From Hygrocybe punicea (Eukaryota; Basidiomycota; Agaricomycetes; Agaricales; Hygrophoraceae), in NCBI GenBank assembly GCA_963556145.1, contig OY744470.1, positions 5,394,001 to 5,458,000 of the forward strand: a DNA stretch of 64,000 nucleotides, in the 5' to 3' direction. The notes beneath the pieces were generated by a model. The model made no database searches, was not told the DNA's origin, and saw only the letters and a program-made list of their open reading frames with translations. The position numbers and the translations under genes were made by a program. How positions within the stretch are numbered: position 1 is the stretch's first letter; each line of letters starts with the position of its first letter. Of the stretch, positions 23,007 to 32,701 are shown one piece after another.

Positions 23007-23021
23007 GTGTTTTTCCTGATG
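23007..23021 (-). repeat. Right terminal inverted repeat of the Plavaka element
   Basis: The sequence gtgtttttcctgatg is the perfect inverse of 10499-10513. The Copia integrase frame resumes two bases later. Confidence 0.92.
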
Positions 23022-24380
23022 ACGCTGTCTGGTTAGTAAACTGCACACCTACTAGGGCCCTGAATGATTCAACTCCTCTGGACGCCGCTGCCAGGGTTAA
23101 GCCCAGCATTGCCGGCATTTGCGAGTGGGGGGAAAAGGTCTGGGTAAGGGTTGAAACAGGTGACAAGCTGGGTGGTTGTGTGGGTCCAGGTCGATAGGTT
23201 GGTTTCAATGACAACAGCAAGGGCTCGCGCATCTACTGGCCGGACTCAAAGACGATTTCCATTGAGTGCAACATACACACTTGAAATGATGGCGAACTGA
23301 TGGAACGTCTTGAGGGCGAAGATTGGACTTTCGAGCAAGAAATCAAACAACCAGCCCAAGTCAATGAGCACTTACAAGTCCCACCTGAAACGACAGTTCA
23401 AGACACTCCCATCACATCCGATGATCCAATGCCAGCCACAACTCCACAAGCTGACGCCCAAACCAAACACCTTACCCTCCCAAAACAGTGGAGCAATGAA
23501 ATCAGCCCTAAGAATATCCTACCCGAAGGTTCTAAATGTGTCAGAAAACCAGGTACACTCATATCAGACCTAATAGCCGGAAAAGGATGCACCTCTAACA
23601 AACCGGCTGATCCACTAATAACCACCAGCATCCAACTCCCGTCAGCCAACCCTGAACTACCCAAAAACGACATCGACACCAATGAAGAATGGCAACTCAT
23701 GGCAATGGATAAAAACTGGGAAGAGTATCTGTTAGTGCTCAAAACAGTGGATGCCGAAGCTGTCGAACCACGAACCTTGAGCGAAGCAAAGCGTTGACCA
23801 GATTGGTTACTCTGGGAAAAGAGCATACACAAAGAACTTGAGACCCTACAACAAGCAAAAACCTGGAGTCTGGTTGATAAACCTGAAGGGGTAAATGTTA
23901 TCAGATCAAAATGGGTTTTCCACACCAAAAAGGACGCTGCTGATACAACTGTTAGACACAAAGTGCGCTTAGTAGCTTAAGGATTCTCACAAGTCCCTGG
24001 CATCAACTACTTCGACACCTTCGCACCTGTCACTAAACTCACTTCCGTCTGTACCATCCCAGCGATGGGTGCCGACTCAATCTTGAGATGCATCAAATTG
24101 ACATCAAGGACACTTACTTAAATGGAGAACTCACCAATAACGAAGTCGTATATATGAAACAACCGCCCAACTACCACACCCCGAATTCCACAATGAAAGT
24201 CTGTTGCCTGAACAAAACCCTGTATGGACTAAAACAGAGTGGCCATCGCTGGTATCAAAAACTCGTTTTTATCCTTGTCGACAACTTAGGCTTTAAGCAA
24301 TGTGAAGTTATTAATAATCAGGCCGTTTTCATACTCAGAGTCAACGATGAACTTCCGATAATTGCCGTTCATGTCGACGG
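23022..24380 (+). pseudogene. Copia integrase tail and reverse transcriptase (second part)
   Basis: The first codons complete the integrase (AVWLVNCTPTRALND). A linker (23300-23797) leads to reverse transcriptase with WVFHTKKD, GFSQVPGINYFDTFAPV, QIDIKDTYLNGEL and LYGLKQSGHRWYQKL, and it stops within the HVD part of the catalytic YVDD-type motif. In-frame stops occur near 23197, 23796 and 23978 (the last replacing Gln in VAQGF), and a frameshift lies near 24070. The remaining motif residues are at 25735 onward. Confidence 0.82.
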
Positions 24381-25734
24381 TGTTATGTGAATGTTTGTTT
24401 CACCAAGAATTACTGGAGTTGACTTTGTTCAGGTACCTTCTTGTTGTTCATGGGTTTCTAATATCTAAATAACCTAGCAGGAAGGGGTTTGTAGGTATAT
24501 GTACTGTATGAGTCAATATAATGTAATAGTGAGGTCTCTTCAATTAAGAATTGAGACTTTGAGTAGGGATGAATAGCAATTGGGTGTGTGATGTACTGAA
24601 AATACTAATATTCACTACTGGAATATAAAAATATGAACTAATGAATACTGATAACAATATTCACCAGTTGAATATGAACTGTTTTGGCTACAGGGCCTAT
24701 TCAATCAAGAGTATCTCTGGGTATTATAATATCTGACTTAAATCCAAAGCTTCAAATGCACATTGGCTACTAGTTCAAGGATATCTTTAATACCTTTTGA
24801 ATACTCTGTTTTGTTTAGGATGAAACCTTAACCTTAGAAATATATCTAGCTGACTAAAGCTGACTAAAGCTGACTAATGAACTGATTGGACTGAGTGAAC
24901 TGAGTGAATTCTCCTTAATTGACAAGGGGAACTCAGAGAATGATAGAATGAGAGTGCACTGGACTGAATTGCAAGCACTAGCTACTACAATGAGTAACTA
25001 CTAGTACTAATAGAATGAGGGATCACACTGTGTGAACCCAGACTAAGACTGACTACTGATTGGTGAGGGGGGAAATCCTACTGACTACTGGAATTTGGGG
25101 GACTGAGAACAATGGGAAAGTGAGAACAATAGGACTGAGTCATGAGAACAATGGATGGCATCAAAGAGGCTGTGAACAATGGGCTCTATCTCCATTTGGA
25201 CTGTTTAGAACAATGGACTGATCAGAACAATAGACCTCCATTGTCTTTATGTAAGCAGAATATCACAATCATTCTCTGATGCATCCTATCTTATCATTAT
25301 CTTATCATCCTCTTGTTCACATTTTATCTAATCATTTCCCATTATCTAGCTGAGCCGGTTTGCTCAATACAAGTAAACAAGATTTGTAATCAATCCATTA
25401 CTGCTAATATAGGTAAGAATGCTAGTTGGGCTTGTCTCCTTGCACGCACAATACAGAGAAATATATAATAAATACTAATGAGTGGGGGATGGGCTTCTGT
25501 GCACCATACATAAATGGCTAGGTCTGGGTATTGCTAGTGAAGCCATAATAAATGATATAAAGGTAGGCAGATCTACTATTTGTGTCTGTTCACTAGCATG
25601 CGTAATGTGAAAAGGCATAAAATGGGTACTAATGAGTGTAGGTGTGCATCCATAGTCTTGCACTTAAATATTCAAGTCCATGGTCCGATGGTAAACCCAT
25701 GACATTACACCCAAAACCATTTGGGGTCATGACA
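24381..25734 (-). mobile_element. LTR-like insertion (~1.35 kb), probably a solo LTR
   Basis: The insert splits the catalytic motif of the Copia reverse transcriptase. On the minus strand it begins TGTCATGACCCC and ends CACATAACA, giving TG...CA ends with a short imperfect inverted repeat. It has no coding capacity and is AT-rich, with short tandem copies of gactaaagct at 24855-24880. The flanks (cgacg on the left, caacg on the right) are similar, but a clean target duplication could not be fixed, so the exact ends are uncertain by a few bases. Confidence 0.6.
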
Positions 25735-26026
25735 ACGATTGCACAATTGCCACCACATCTATTCAGCTTATCGACAGAACCAATGCCAGCATTCGAAAGT
25801 TTGTTGAAATCAGCAACCTAGGAGAGTTACACTGGCTTCTTGGGATCGAAATTCGTCGGGATCGAGATACGTGGACTATCCATCTATCGCAATGATCATA
25901 TAATGATTCCATTATATGCCGGTTCAACCTCGAAGATTGTAAACCCATCTCCATGCCAATGGAAACACACATGAAACTCAACTTGTCACAATTGCTGGCC
26001 ACTGCCCAGGAATTTGCAACAATGCA
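25735..26026 (+). pseudogene. Copia reverse transcriptase (third part)
   Basis: The sequence resumes with DCTIATTS, completing HVDD, then gives SNLGELHWLLGIEIRRDRD, a standard Copia connection block. A TGA at about 25892 replaces the expected Arg codon (CGA to TGA). The part ends at ACAATGCA (26019-26026), the target site duplicated by the hAT-type insert. Confidence 0.8.
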
Positions 26027-27165
26027 TAGTGTTTCAAGGTCTAGTCCATAGGACCAGAAAAAAACCGGGACCCAACCAGACTAAACCGAAAAAGACCAGA
26101 CCACCGGTTGCAGTTGCACCCAATTTGGGAGGTTGCCGGTTGCGGTTGCCCAATTTGGCTGATGCTTATGCAACCAAGTTGCAACCGGCCACAACCGGTC
26201 ACAACTGGACAACACCCACAACAGCAGCACCAACACCGAGAAGCAAGAAGGCAAACGTAACAAGCAAGCAGGGGCAACAGGGATGGGTGCATCCCTCCCT
26301 GCTGTGAAAGTATGTTTTTTATTTTTATTTTTTATTTATCATCAACACGACCAATTTGAACCCGCCAACCCACCCACCTGCCACGACGGCTGCAAAATGA
26401 CCGCGATGGCCACAAGGAAGCGAGAAAAGGCAGTGGGGGGTGGTGTGCCCACCCCCGCTGCAGAAAAGGTATGTTTTTCGTTTTTCATTTATTTTTCTAT
26501 GCTAATTCCTGACCAACACGATGACCCACCAATGCACCCGTCACCAACTGCCCACGCATCCAATGCGACCACCACTGCCACCATCAATGGGACCGCCAAC
26601 ACTGCCATAAATGGAGCCGCAACGCCCCCACCAACACGCCAACACCCACCACTGCCACCATCAATGGTTCCGCCAATGCCGGCATCAACGGGGCCGCAAT
26701 GCCCCCACCAATACGCCAACACCCCCACCACTGGGGGCCGTCAACGCAACAGGTTCCCCAATGCCGGCATCAACGGGGCTGCAATGCCCACACCTCAGTC
26801 CACCTCACATACACACGGCAACGCGTCAATTGGCACGTGTCCGGTTTTGCGAGGTTGAAGAGTGTGTGTGGGTGTGCAGAGAGACTCACCAACGTCACCA
26901 ACGGGGTCACAAATGGCCCAATGTGCCCACAAAACCATTAGTTATTAATTATTAAGAAAGGTTTAACTATTTAGACACTCAAGTGTGATTTTCCCCGGTT
27001 GGAACCGGTTAAGACCAGTTGGGTCCACCCAAAATCAAAAAATGAACCGGTCCTCATAGGTCCAGTTCAGGTTTTTGACAAATTGTGTGATGAGTTAACC
27101 GGTCCGGTTCCAGTTAATGTCCAAAAATGGCAAAAAACCGGACTGGACTGGACCTTAAAACACTA
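26027..27165. mobile_element. Non-autonomous hAT-type transposon, 1139 bp
   Basis: The 8-bp target duplication ACAATGCA is perfect (26019-26026 and 27166-27173). The terminal inverted repeats of about 21 bp start TAGTGTTT(C/T)AAGGTC with few mismatches. An 8-bp duplication together with TAGTG...CACTA ends is the signature of hAT elements. Copies of accggtt/aaccggt fill both subterminal regions. The interior is simple and Pro/Thr/His-rich in translation, and there is no transposase, so the element needs an enzyme from elsewhere. Its removal rejoins the Copia codons FATM and QNVPY. Confidence 0.87.
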
Positions 27166-27312
27166 ACAATGCAGAACGTACCATACTTAGAAGCTGTGGG
27201 ATCTCTAATGTGGGCTTGCCTTGGGACCCGACCAGACATTGCATTCACCATAACAACGCTATCAAGATTCTCTAAAGATCCAGGGCCTACTCACTGGGAC
27301 ATGGTCAAATGG
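27166..27312 (+). pseudogene. Copia reverse transcriptase C-terminus (fourth part)
   Basis: After the target duplication the frame gives NVPYLEAVGSLMWACLGTRPD and SRFSKDPGPTHWDMVKW, the usual Copia block before RNase H. The TRIM-like element interrupts it after the Lys-Trp codons. Confidence 0.82.
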
Positions 27313-27469
27313 TGTAGTAGTGGGTAGTGCCCCACTACTACTAGTAGATCACGTGACTGTTCCCATGTTCCATAGGATTACCTTGTGTGTAGATAGCTTA
27401 TGAGACTTCAGCTTGTCACACCACCCAAGACCACTGAGGCACCCAGTAGGGACCCTAGTCCCTACTACA
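27313..27469 (+). repeat. Left LTR of the TRIM-like element
   Basis: It is 157 bp and includes a short inner palindrome (gtagtagtgggtagtgccccactactac). By eye it differs from the right copy at four positions, three of them CpG versus TpG or CpA. Confidence 0.85.
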
Positions 27470-28890
27470 CCTGGTGATGAGAGTGTGATTCGTCTCACGT
27501 TTGCTGTTCTCACCATTCTCCAGCTTTTTTGAGCTTTTTTGAGCTTTTCTACCAGTTTTCTCACGACTACAGCTTTTTTCACACGGTCTCACCACCCAGT
27601 TCTAGGGCAGCGCCCATATTTTCATCCACAGCTGGCCACACGGCCACCAGCATCCTCATTAGATAGCCCACAAGCCCTTGCGTCTCACGAAGTGCCGTCA
27701 CCACTCCTTTTACGAGGCAAAATGGCCAACACGTGTACTGCCACGTCACCACGTTCAAGCTACATTTTCATAGTTCACCACCAAGACACACTCGTAAGAG
27801 CCCCCACATCTACGATAAACGCCCCCAAGACCCACGCTAAGCCACATTATACCAATCACGCGCGTCTGCACGACCAGCGTACCGTTGCCGCGTCACCTCA
27901 AGCCAAGATGTTTTTACAGTTCTCAGTTTACATATGCACTCGATGCGCACCTTTTCACCAATGGCCCACGTCCCAGAGCCCAATGTACCCCCATGTACAC
28001 CCCACATGAGCCAACCACGCCGTTTTAGAACCCCCGCATTTCGCCACGTCACCAGAGTTTGACCCTCACTTTCCACGTACCCAAGCCCCCCAGCACACTT
28101 GCTCAGCCCCACGAACCCCCGTTCCACATACCGGACATCCTCATTCGCTCGCATTGTCCCAAATGAATGGTCGCCAGCCTTTACGGCCACCCATGGATTC
28201 GCCACGTTACCATGCCCTTAGCCCCCATCTTTTGCATATTCAGGCCCTTCAGTCCACCCACCCAACCCCATGGACCCTCGCATGGCATTCCAAAAGCCCC
28301 CATCCCCTCACAATGTCCCAAACGAATGGCTGCCGGCCTTTATGGCCACCCCACAGACACACCACATCACCCAGAGTCTGACCCCCATTTTTCGCCACCC
28401 CAAGCCCCACATACCCCCATTACATCTCACAAACCCACACGCGAGACCGGAGAACCTCGCGTTCGCCCCTCGTCACCCCGCATAGCCCCATATTTCATCA
28501 TAGAGCCGAGTTATCGCCAGTCCACCTAGTTTTTTCATAAGTTCCCCGCCCCACATTCACCCTTTCGACCCCATGCAACCTTGTTTGACACCCAAGGACC
28601 TACCAACCCTGTTCACCTGCTCAGTCATCTTCGTACCCCCACCTTTGCCACACCACGCTATGAAGTCTCCCACATTTTTTCGAGAGTTACGCTCTGAGCA
28701 CAGGCGATTCAGTCGACAAATGGTATCTTGAGCTGGTGGTGGTGTCCACCAGGGGGCATACCTGTTGGCAGCGTTTCATAAGTCCTCGACAGAGTTGGAG
28801 TTTTGAGTTGGAGTTTGGGAGTTTTTGTGAGTGTTGGTTTTTTGGCTCCACAGTGGTGAGGACACCACTGTTTTTTTCGAGGGGGGTACA

Positions 28891-29047
28891 TGTAGTAGTG
28901 GGTAGTGCCCCACTACTACTAGTAGATCATGTAACTGTTCCCACGTTCCATAGGATTACCTTGTGTGTAGATAGCTTATGAGACTTCAGCTTGTCACACC
29001 ACCCGAGACCACTGAGGCACCCAGTAGGGACCCTAGTCCCTACTACA
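28891..29047 (+). repeat. Right LTR of the TRIM-like element
   Basis: It is the 157-bp partner of 27313-27469, preceded by a polypurine stretch. Differences are listed with the left copy. Confidence 0.85.
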
Positions 29048-29586
29048 ACAGGTTTTTCGATACCTTGCAGGGACAAAGGACCTTTGGCTATCGTATGGTG
29101 GCATAAGAAAGGAACTTCTTGGATATGCCGATGCAGATGGCAGCATGGCCAAAGATAGACGCGCGATAAATGGTTACACCTTCATTTTGGATGGGGGAGC
29201 CGTTTCCTGGAGCTACAAAAGACAAGAGATCATTTCATTATCAATGACAGAGAGCAAGTACATAGCTGCTAAGAATGCGGCAAAAGAAGCCATTTGGCTT
29301 CATTCTTTGTTATCCCAACTCTTTGAACCCATGACCATTCCAACCACCCTCTTCTCTGATAATCAATCCGCGATCACCTTATCCAAGGAGCACCAATACC
29401 ACACACAAACTAAGCACATTGATGTGCGCTTTCATTTCATTTGATGGGTTATTGAGAATGGTGTGCTCTGGTTAATTTACTGCCCAACAGATGATATGGT
29501 AGCAGATACATTGACAAAGGCCCTCCCATCTGCCAAAGCGAAGCATTTTGCTTCTGAAGTCAGACTGCGTATAGTTTGAAGGGGAG
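29048..29586 (+). pseudogene. Copia RNase H domain (last part of pol)
   Basis: The frame resumes as VFRYLAGTKDLWLSYGG, then LGYADADGSMAKDRRAINGY with the first RNase H Asp, SLSMTESKYIAAKNAAKEA with the Glu, TLFSDNQSAITLSKEH with the second Asp, and KHIDVRFHFI. A TGA at about 29442 replaces Arg in the expected FIRWVIENG (CGA to TGA). The polypurine tract gaaggggag abuts the right LTR. Confidence 0.85.
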
Positions 29587-29894
29587 TGTTGAACTGGCAA
29601 ACATAAATGCTCCAATTTGACGATAAGATTAGATAACGCTTAGATAATATTCTGGACCATCTTTCCTTTTAAAGCCACTCATCCTTTGTCTCACCATTAT
29701 TCTTTGTCTACAGTAGTATATTTACCCCCTTTCATAGTGTAGAGAGACCTCAGTTGCTCCTTGTATTTGCACTGAGGTCTGTATCCCCCCTTTTTAACTT
29801 AGACTGAGGTACCTATAGACCCCTGTCTATAGGTAATGAATACAAACTTAGTTGCTCCTCGTATTCACACTGAGACCCCTGTATAGCTTCTACA
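29587..29894 (+). repeat. 3' LTR of the Copia element
   Basis: It is 308 bp, begins TGTTGAACTGGC and ends CTTCTACA, followed by the target duplication CTTGT. Confidence 0.88.
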
Positions 29895-30618
29895 CTTGTA
29901 ATCAAAACTGCAATGATATCAAGTCCCAAAACTGCTGTGCAAGGCAACAGAAGAGACTGACCCATCAAATCCAAGAGTGATCCCAATTCTAAGTTCATCT
30001 GCATTTTGACGGTCAGGTGTGTTGTTGAAGAACAGTTTCTTATCTGCTCCATGTAAGATTTTCCAGATCTCACCATCCATTATCGTCGTCTTAACACCTG
30101 GGGTGCATGGTTTATTCTGTCATTCATCACACGCTGCCTAGACAATTGAGCATGTCTGGCAGTTGTTCTGAGATTAGTTTGCGAGGGGATTGGAGAATTT
30201 TCTTTGTAGAGTTTCAAGCAGATGGGTCAAACAAAGGCACTCCACACTCGGAACATTGGAGGTCTGGTGGAGAGTCATGAGCATATACTCAATGGCAAAC
30301 TGGACAGGTTGGACATATGTTGAAGTTGTCATTGAGATTAAGGCAACAGAATGTTGTAGTAAGTGTTACAGGGACTTTATCTTCGCGTGTGAGATGTCCA
30401 AGACCTATAAAAATGATCCTCATGACTTTCAGCAATAGAATGCAAGTGCAATGGGGTAGATGAAATTGGAGATTTAGCCATGCTGTTAGGAGCAGAAGTA
30501 TATGCCAGAACCAATGCGACAATGCCTCTGAAAGCACCTCAGATCCATTCAGGAGGTTCTTGAATTTTCTGCAGAAACTGGTTGTTGTGGTGCCTCCTAT
30601 TGGCTCAAAATTATTCAA
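29895..30618 (-). pseudogene. Tnp2 (CACTA-type) transposase, N-terminal part
   Basis: On the minus strand the sequence gives an ILLLLTAWLNLQFHLPH block, an NICPTCPVCH zinc-ligand pair, a DSPPDLQCSECGVPLFD block, and finally GEIWKILHGADKKLFFNN and ELRIGITLGFDG. This order is that of the N-terminal half of fungal Tnp2-family transposases. Internal stops and frame changes show decay. The gene continues, beyond the inserted Copia element, at 7868-7358. Confidence 0.7.
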
Positions 30619-30640
30619 GGCAGATCAGGCTATCAAAAAG

Positions 30641-31133
30641 ATGTCGAAGCCACAGCAGAAACCACCCATTCCCACACTGGAGACTCCAACCACACCTCTG
30701 AGCACATCCAGCCCCTCGACATCTTCCGATAACATGGCAGTTTCAACTGGCATGCAGATTCCACAAATTCTGCTCAATGCCTTTGCATATCCTGGATATG
30801 GCATACCACCATTTGCTATGGGTTATAACATGCCGAACATGATCTACCAGCCTCCTTTCGCATCTTGGAATCCCACCATGACCAAACCACCTACTTCTGA
30901 GCAAAAACCTTCCCATCATCCCCAATATTACCCTCCTGTGATGTTCCCACATTTTGCAAGGAATACAACATCAGCAAAGATGCAAAAGAGGGGCTAGCGA
31001 AGCTTGGCTTCAAAATTGGAGATAACTTAGATGAAGTTACTGGGAAGCAGTATGTTGCTGCTGGATTCAAACCATTGGAGTAGAAGTGCATGGTGAAGGC
31101 ATATAAAAAGTTCAAGCGCAATAACAAGGCCTA
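30641..31133 (+). pseudogene. Pro-rich protein with C-terminal SAM-like block, broken
   Basis: The ATG at 30641 opens a Ser/Thr/Pro-rich frame (MSKPQQKPPIPTLETPT). Near 30940 the conserved-looking part shifts frame and reads FCKEYNISKDAKEGLAKLGF and YVAAGFKPLE. A TAG then replaces a probable Trp codon before KCMVKAYKKFKRNNKA. The pattern recalls small SAM-like regions found in other agaricomycete repeat-linked proteins. It lies head-to-head with the Tnp2 fragment and may have been its companion gene. Confidence 0.5.
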
Positions 31134-31386
31134 ATCATGATATACCCTCACATAGATTTTAGCAATAACACTTTCTTGAGACAAAAACAACACAGTCATG
31201 TTGAGTACACAACTACAACAAGCTATGAAAATACCTTAGATATTATAACCGGAATGTGCAAACCACCCCCTCGCCTTATCTCCATTTACAACATATGTGG
31301 CTTCGAGTAATGCCATCTCTGGATATTCCTCATTTTATAAGTGAACCCAGTGGCAGCAGATCCACAATTTCACTGTGTTGGGATAG

Positions 31387-32304
31387 TTAGGCATGAATGT
31401 AGTCATATACAAACCAATGCATACCACAACTGAAACTCTCTTCAATCGGATTATAATCTGAAGAATAGGGTGTCAGGAAAACCATCATAACACCATGACC
31501 CTCAATAATTTCACGAAGAGTGTTGGCCTTGTGAATCTGACAATTGTCGAGGATGAGAATACTTTGGTCTTGAGGATAAGGGTTCATTTTTGGTAACTGT
31601 AAGAGCAACAGTGGGCTCGACATTGTGGGGAAGAAATAAAAACATACCACATCATAAATAATGAAATCCATGAATTCATCACCATTCATGGAGCCAGGAA
31701 CTACTTGCAGTGCTTGGTAACCCTCAAGTGAGAGGGCCGCTATCATGCTGTATCGTTCACCCCTCACAAAATTCGCATGAATGACAGCTCAATGTCCAGC
31801 AGGCGCCTGGCCATAATGCCAATTAATGGTCCTATCATCCTTGCTCGTTTCATCAACCATAACCATCTGAGATGCTGTAAAGTGAGTGTTCATGTCCTCC
31901 ATCCACTCCTGCCTCCTATCCTCATCTTGCTCTGCAGCAGCCTTTTGTAATAGTTTGTAAGTGAGGCTGGCATCACGAATGTTCTCGAAAAGTGTGGTCT
32001 TGCAGATGTGGGTGTCATATGCAAGGGCAAGCCAGTCCTGTATCTCATCGAGGTACATTTCTGGGGCCTCTTGAATGAGGGTGTAAAGATCATGGGTCAT
32101 ATCATTGTTGAGAATACAAGGGTGTCCACGGTTGGGAAAGGGTGGTGGGACAACAGATCCATGAGTCCTCTGATTGGTCTTCCAGTGGCAGAGACTCCTT
32201 TCAGAAACATCAAAGATGTCACAGACATCCTCAGGGATGTAATCATGATCAAGGAGCCAGAGTGCACGCTCCTTTAAGTCTTTGCTGATAGATTTGAACA
32301 CCAT
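31387..32304 (-). pseudogene. Tc1/mariner (IS630-type) transposase with one stop
   Basis: The N-terminal half (32304-31792) has a helix-turn-helix region with SISKDLKERALWLLDHDYI and VCDIFDVSERSLCHWK, followed by QMVMVDETSKDDRT, which carries the first catalytic Asp. The second half has RYSMIAALSLEGYQALQVVPGS, ILILDNCQIHKA with the second Asp, and TPYSSDYNPIEESFS with the Glu. A TGA between GH and AVIHANFVRG most simply replaces Arg (CGA to TGA). An intron of about 51 nt (gtatgttttt...tcttacag) fits before PKMNPYPQD. Otherwise the copy is complete, so it died recently. No terminal repeats were recognised. Confidence 0.82.
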
Positions 32305-32701
32305 TGAGGTTGCGGGAACTGCTGAAAATTATTTTTTGAAAAGTGGCACAGCCATGATTTTCCGAATCCGCTGTAATCACATGCACAATATTATCTGAGT
32401 CATGAGGACCTTAGTAAATGATTTCATCATCGGATAAGTCTAACAAAATTATCGACCATAGATTCTATATTCTCCAACAATGTCAATAAAATCTTGTGAG
32501 AACATACCGCAACCATAATGTAAGAAATTCTCGCTATCCAACAATATCCCCTTAGGAAAATGTGCAGCTAAGACAATGCTAGGACAATGCGGTTTAATCT
32601 AAGATTTACACAAAATACTCCTTCCAGGTGATGTCAACACTTGTACTGTGCAACGATGAGCACGGCCCCTAGCTAACCCAATTTAAACATTGAAAGAACA
32701 G
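32305..32701. other. AT-rich spacer
   Basis: No gene or repeat was recognised. The last eight bases (32694-32701, AAGAACAG) are the target duplication of the next element. Confidence 0.4.

Larger units (their letters stand above)
10499..23021. mobile_element. 12.5-kb Plavaka-type DNA transposon carrying TET/JBP, kinase-like and DUF6532-like genes
   Basis: The ends are perfect 15-bp inverted repeats (catcaggaaaaacac). The dinucleotide AC lies outside both (10497-10498 and 23022-23023), and deleting the element plus one AC restores in-frame Copia integrase codons (GEAAHH then AVWLVNC). Ends and exact excision product are therefore visible. Genes are a transposase (10816-13917, minus), a kinase-like gene (14195-16073, minus), a TET/JBP dioxygenase (17327-20500, plus) and a DUF6532-like gene (20604-22506, plus). 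Subterminal repeats of ctcagagca and cactctgacac type occupy 10560-10620 and 22830-23000. A 2-bp duplication fits the CACTA-like group to which Plavaka elements are usually assigned. Because the transposase is intact on paper, the element may be autonomous or recently so. Confidence 0.9.
27313..29047 (+). mobile_element. TRIM-like non-autonomous LTR element, 1735 bp
   Basis: Two 157-bp direct repeats (27313-27469 and 28891-29047) begin TGTAGTAGTGGG and end CCCTACTACA. A TGG-starting candidate primer site (tggtgatgagagtgtg) lies just inside the left repeat, and a purine run (cgaggggggtaca) lies just before the right repeat. The 1.4-kb interior has no enzyme motif and is rich in gccccc/ccacgtcacc phrases. 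Miniature LTR elements of this type rely on other retrotransposons. The flanking five bases (AATGG, ACAGG) match only partly. The element sits between Copia codons HWDMVKW and VFRYLAGT. Confidence 0.82.
7869..29894 (+). mobile_element. Copia LTR retrotransposon split by nested insertions
   Basis: The left LTR (7869-8185) and right LTR (29587-29894) both begin TGTTGAACTGGC and end GCTTCTACA, and CTTGT flanks both sides (7864-7868 and 29895-29899) as a 5-bp target duplication. The pol order is gag, protease, integrase, reverse transcriptase, RNase H, which is the Copia order. The coding parts lie at 8212-10498, 23022-24380, 25735-26026, 27166-27312 and 29048-29580; the gaps between them are four separate later insertions. 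Stops and frameshifts in every part show that the element is inactive. The Copia sequence itself would be only about 5.3 kb. Confidence 0.9.

Noticed and set aside
26283..26858. 191-codon frame in the hAT-type element as a transposase remnant
   Set aside because: The translation is Pro/Thr/Ala-rich low complexity and has no hAT dimerisation or BED finger motif.
27539..28529. Open frames inside the TRIM-like element
   Set aside because: They are Pro/His/Thr-rich translations of short repeats and resemble no known gag.
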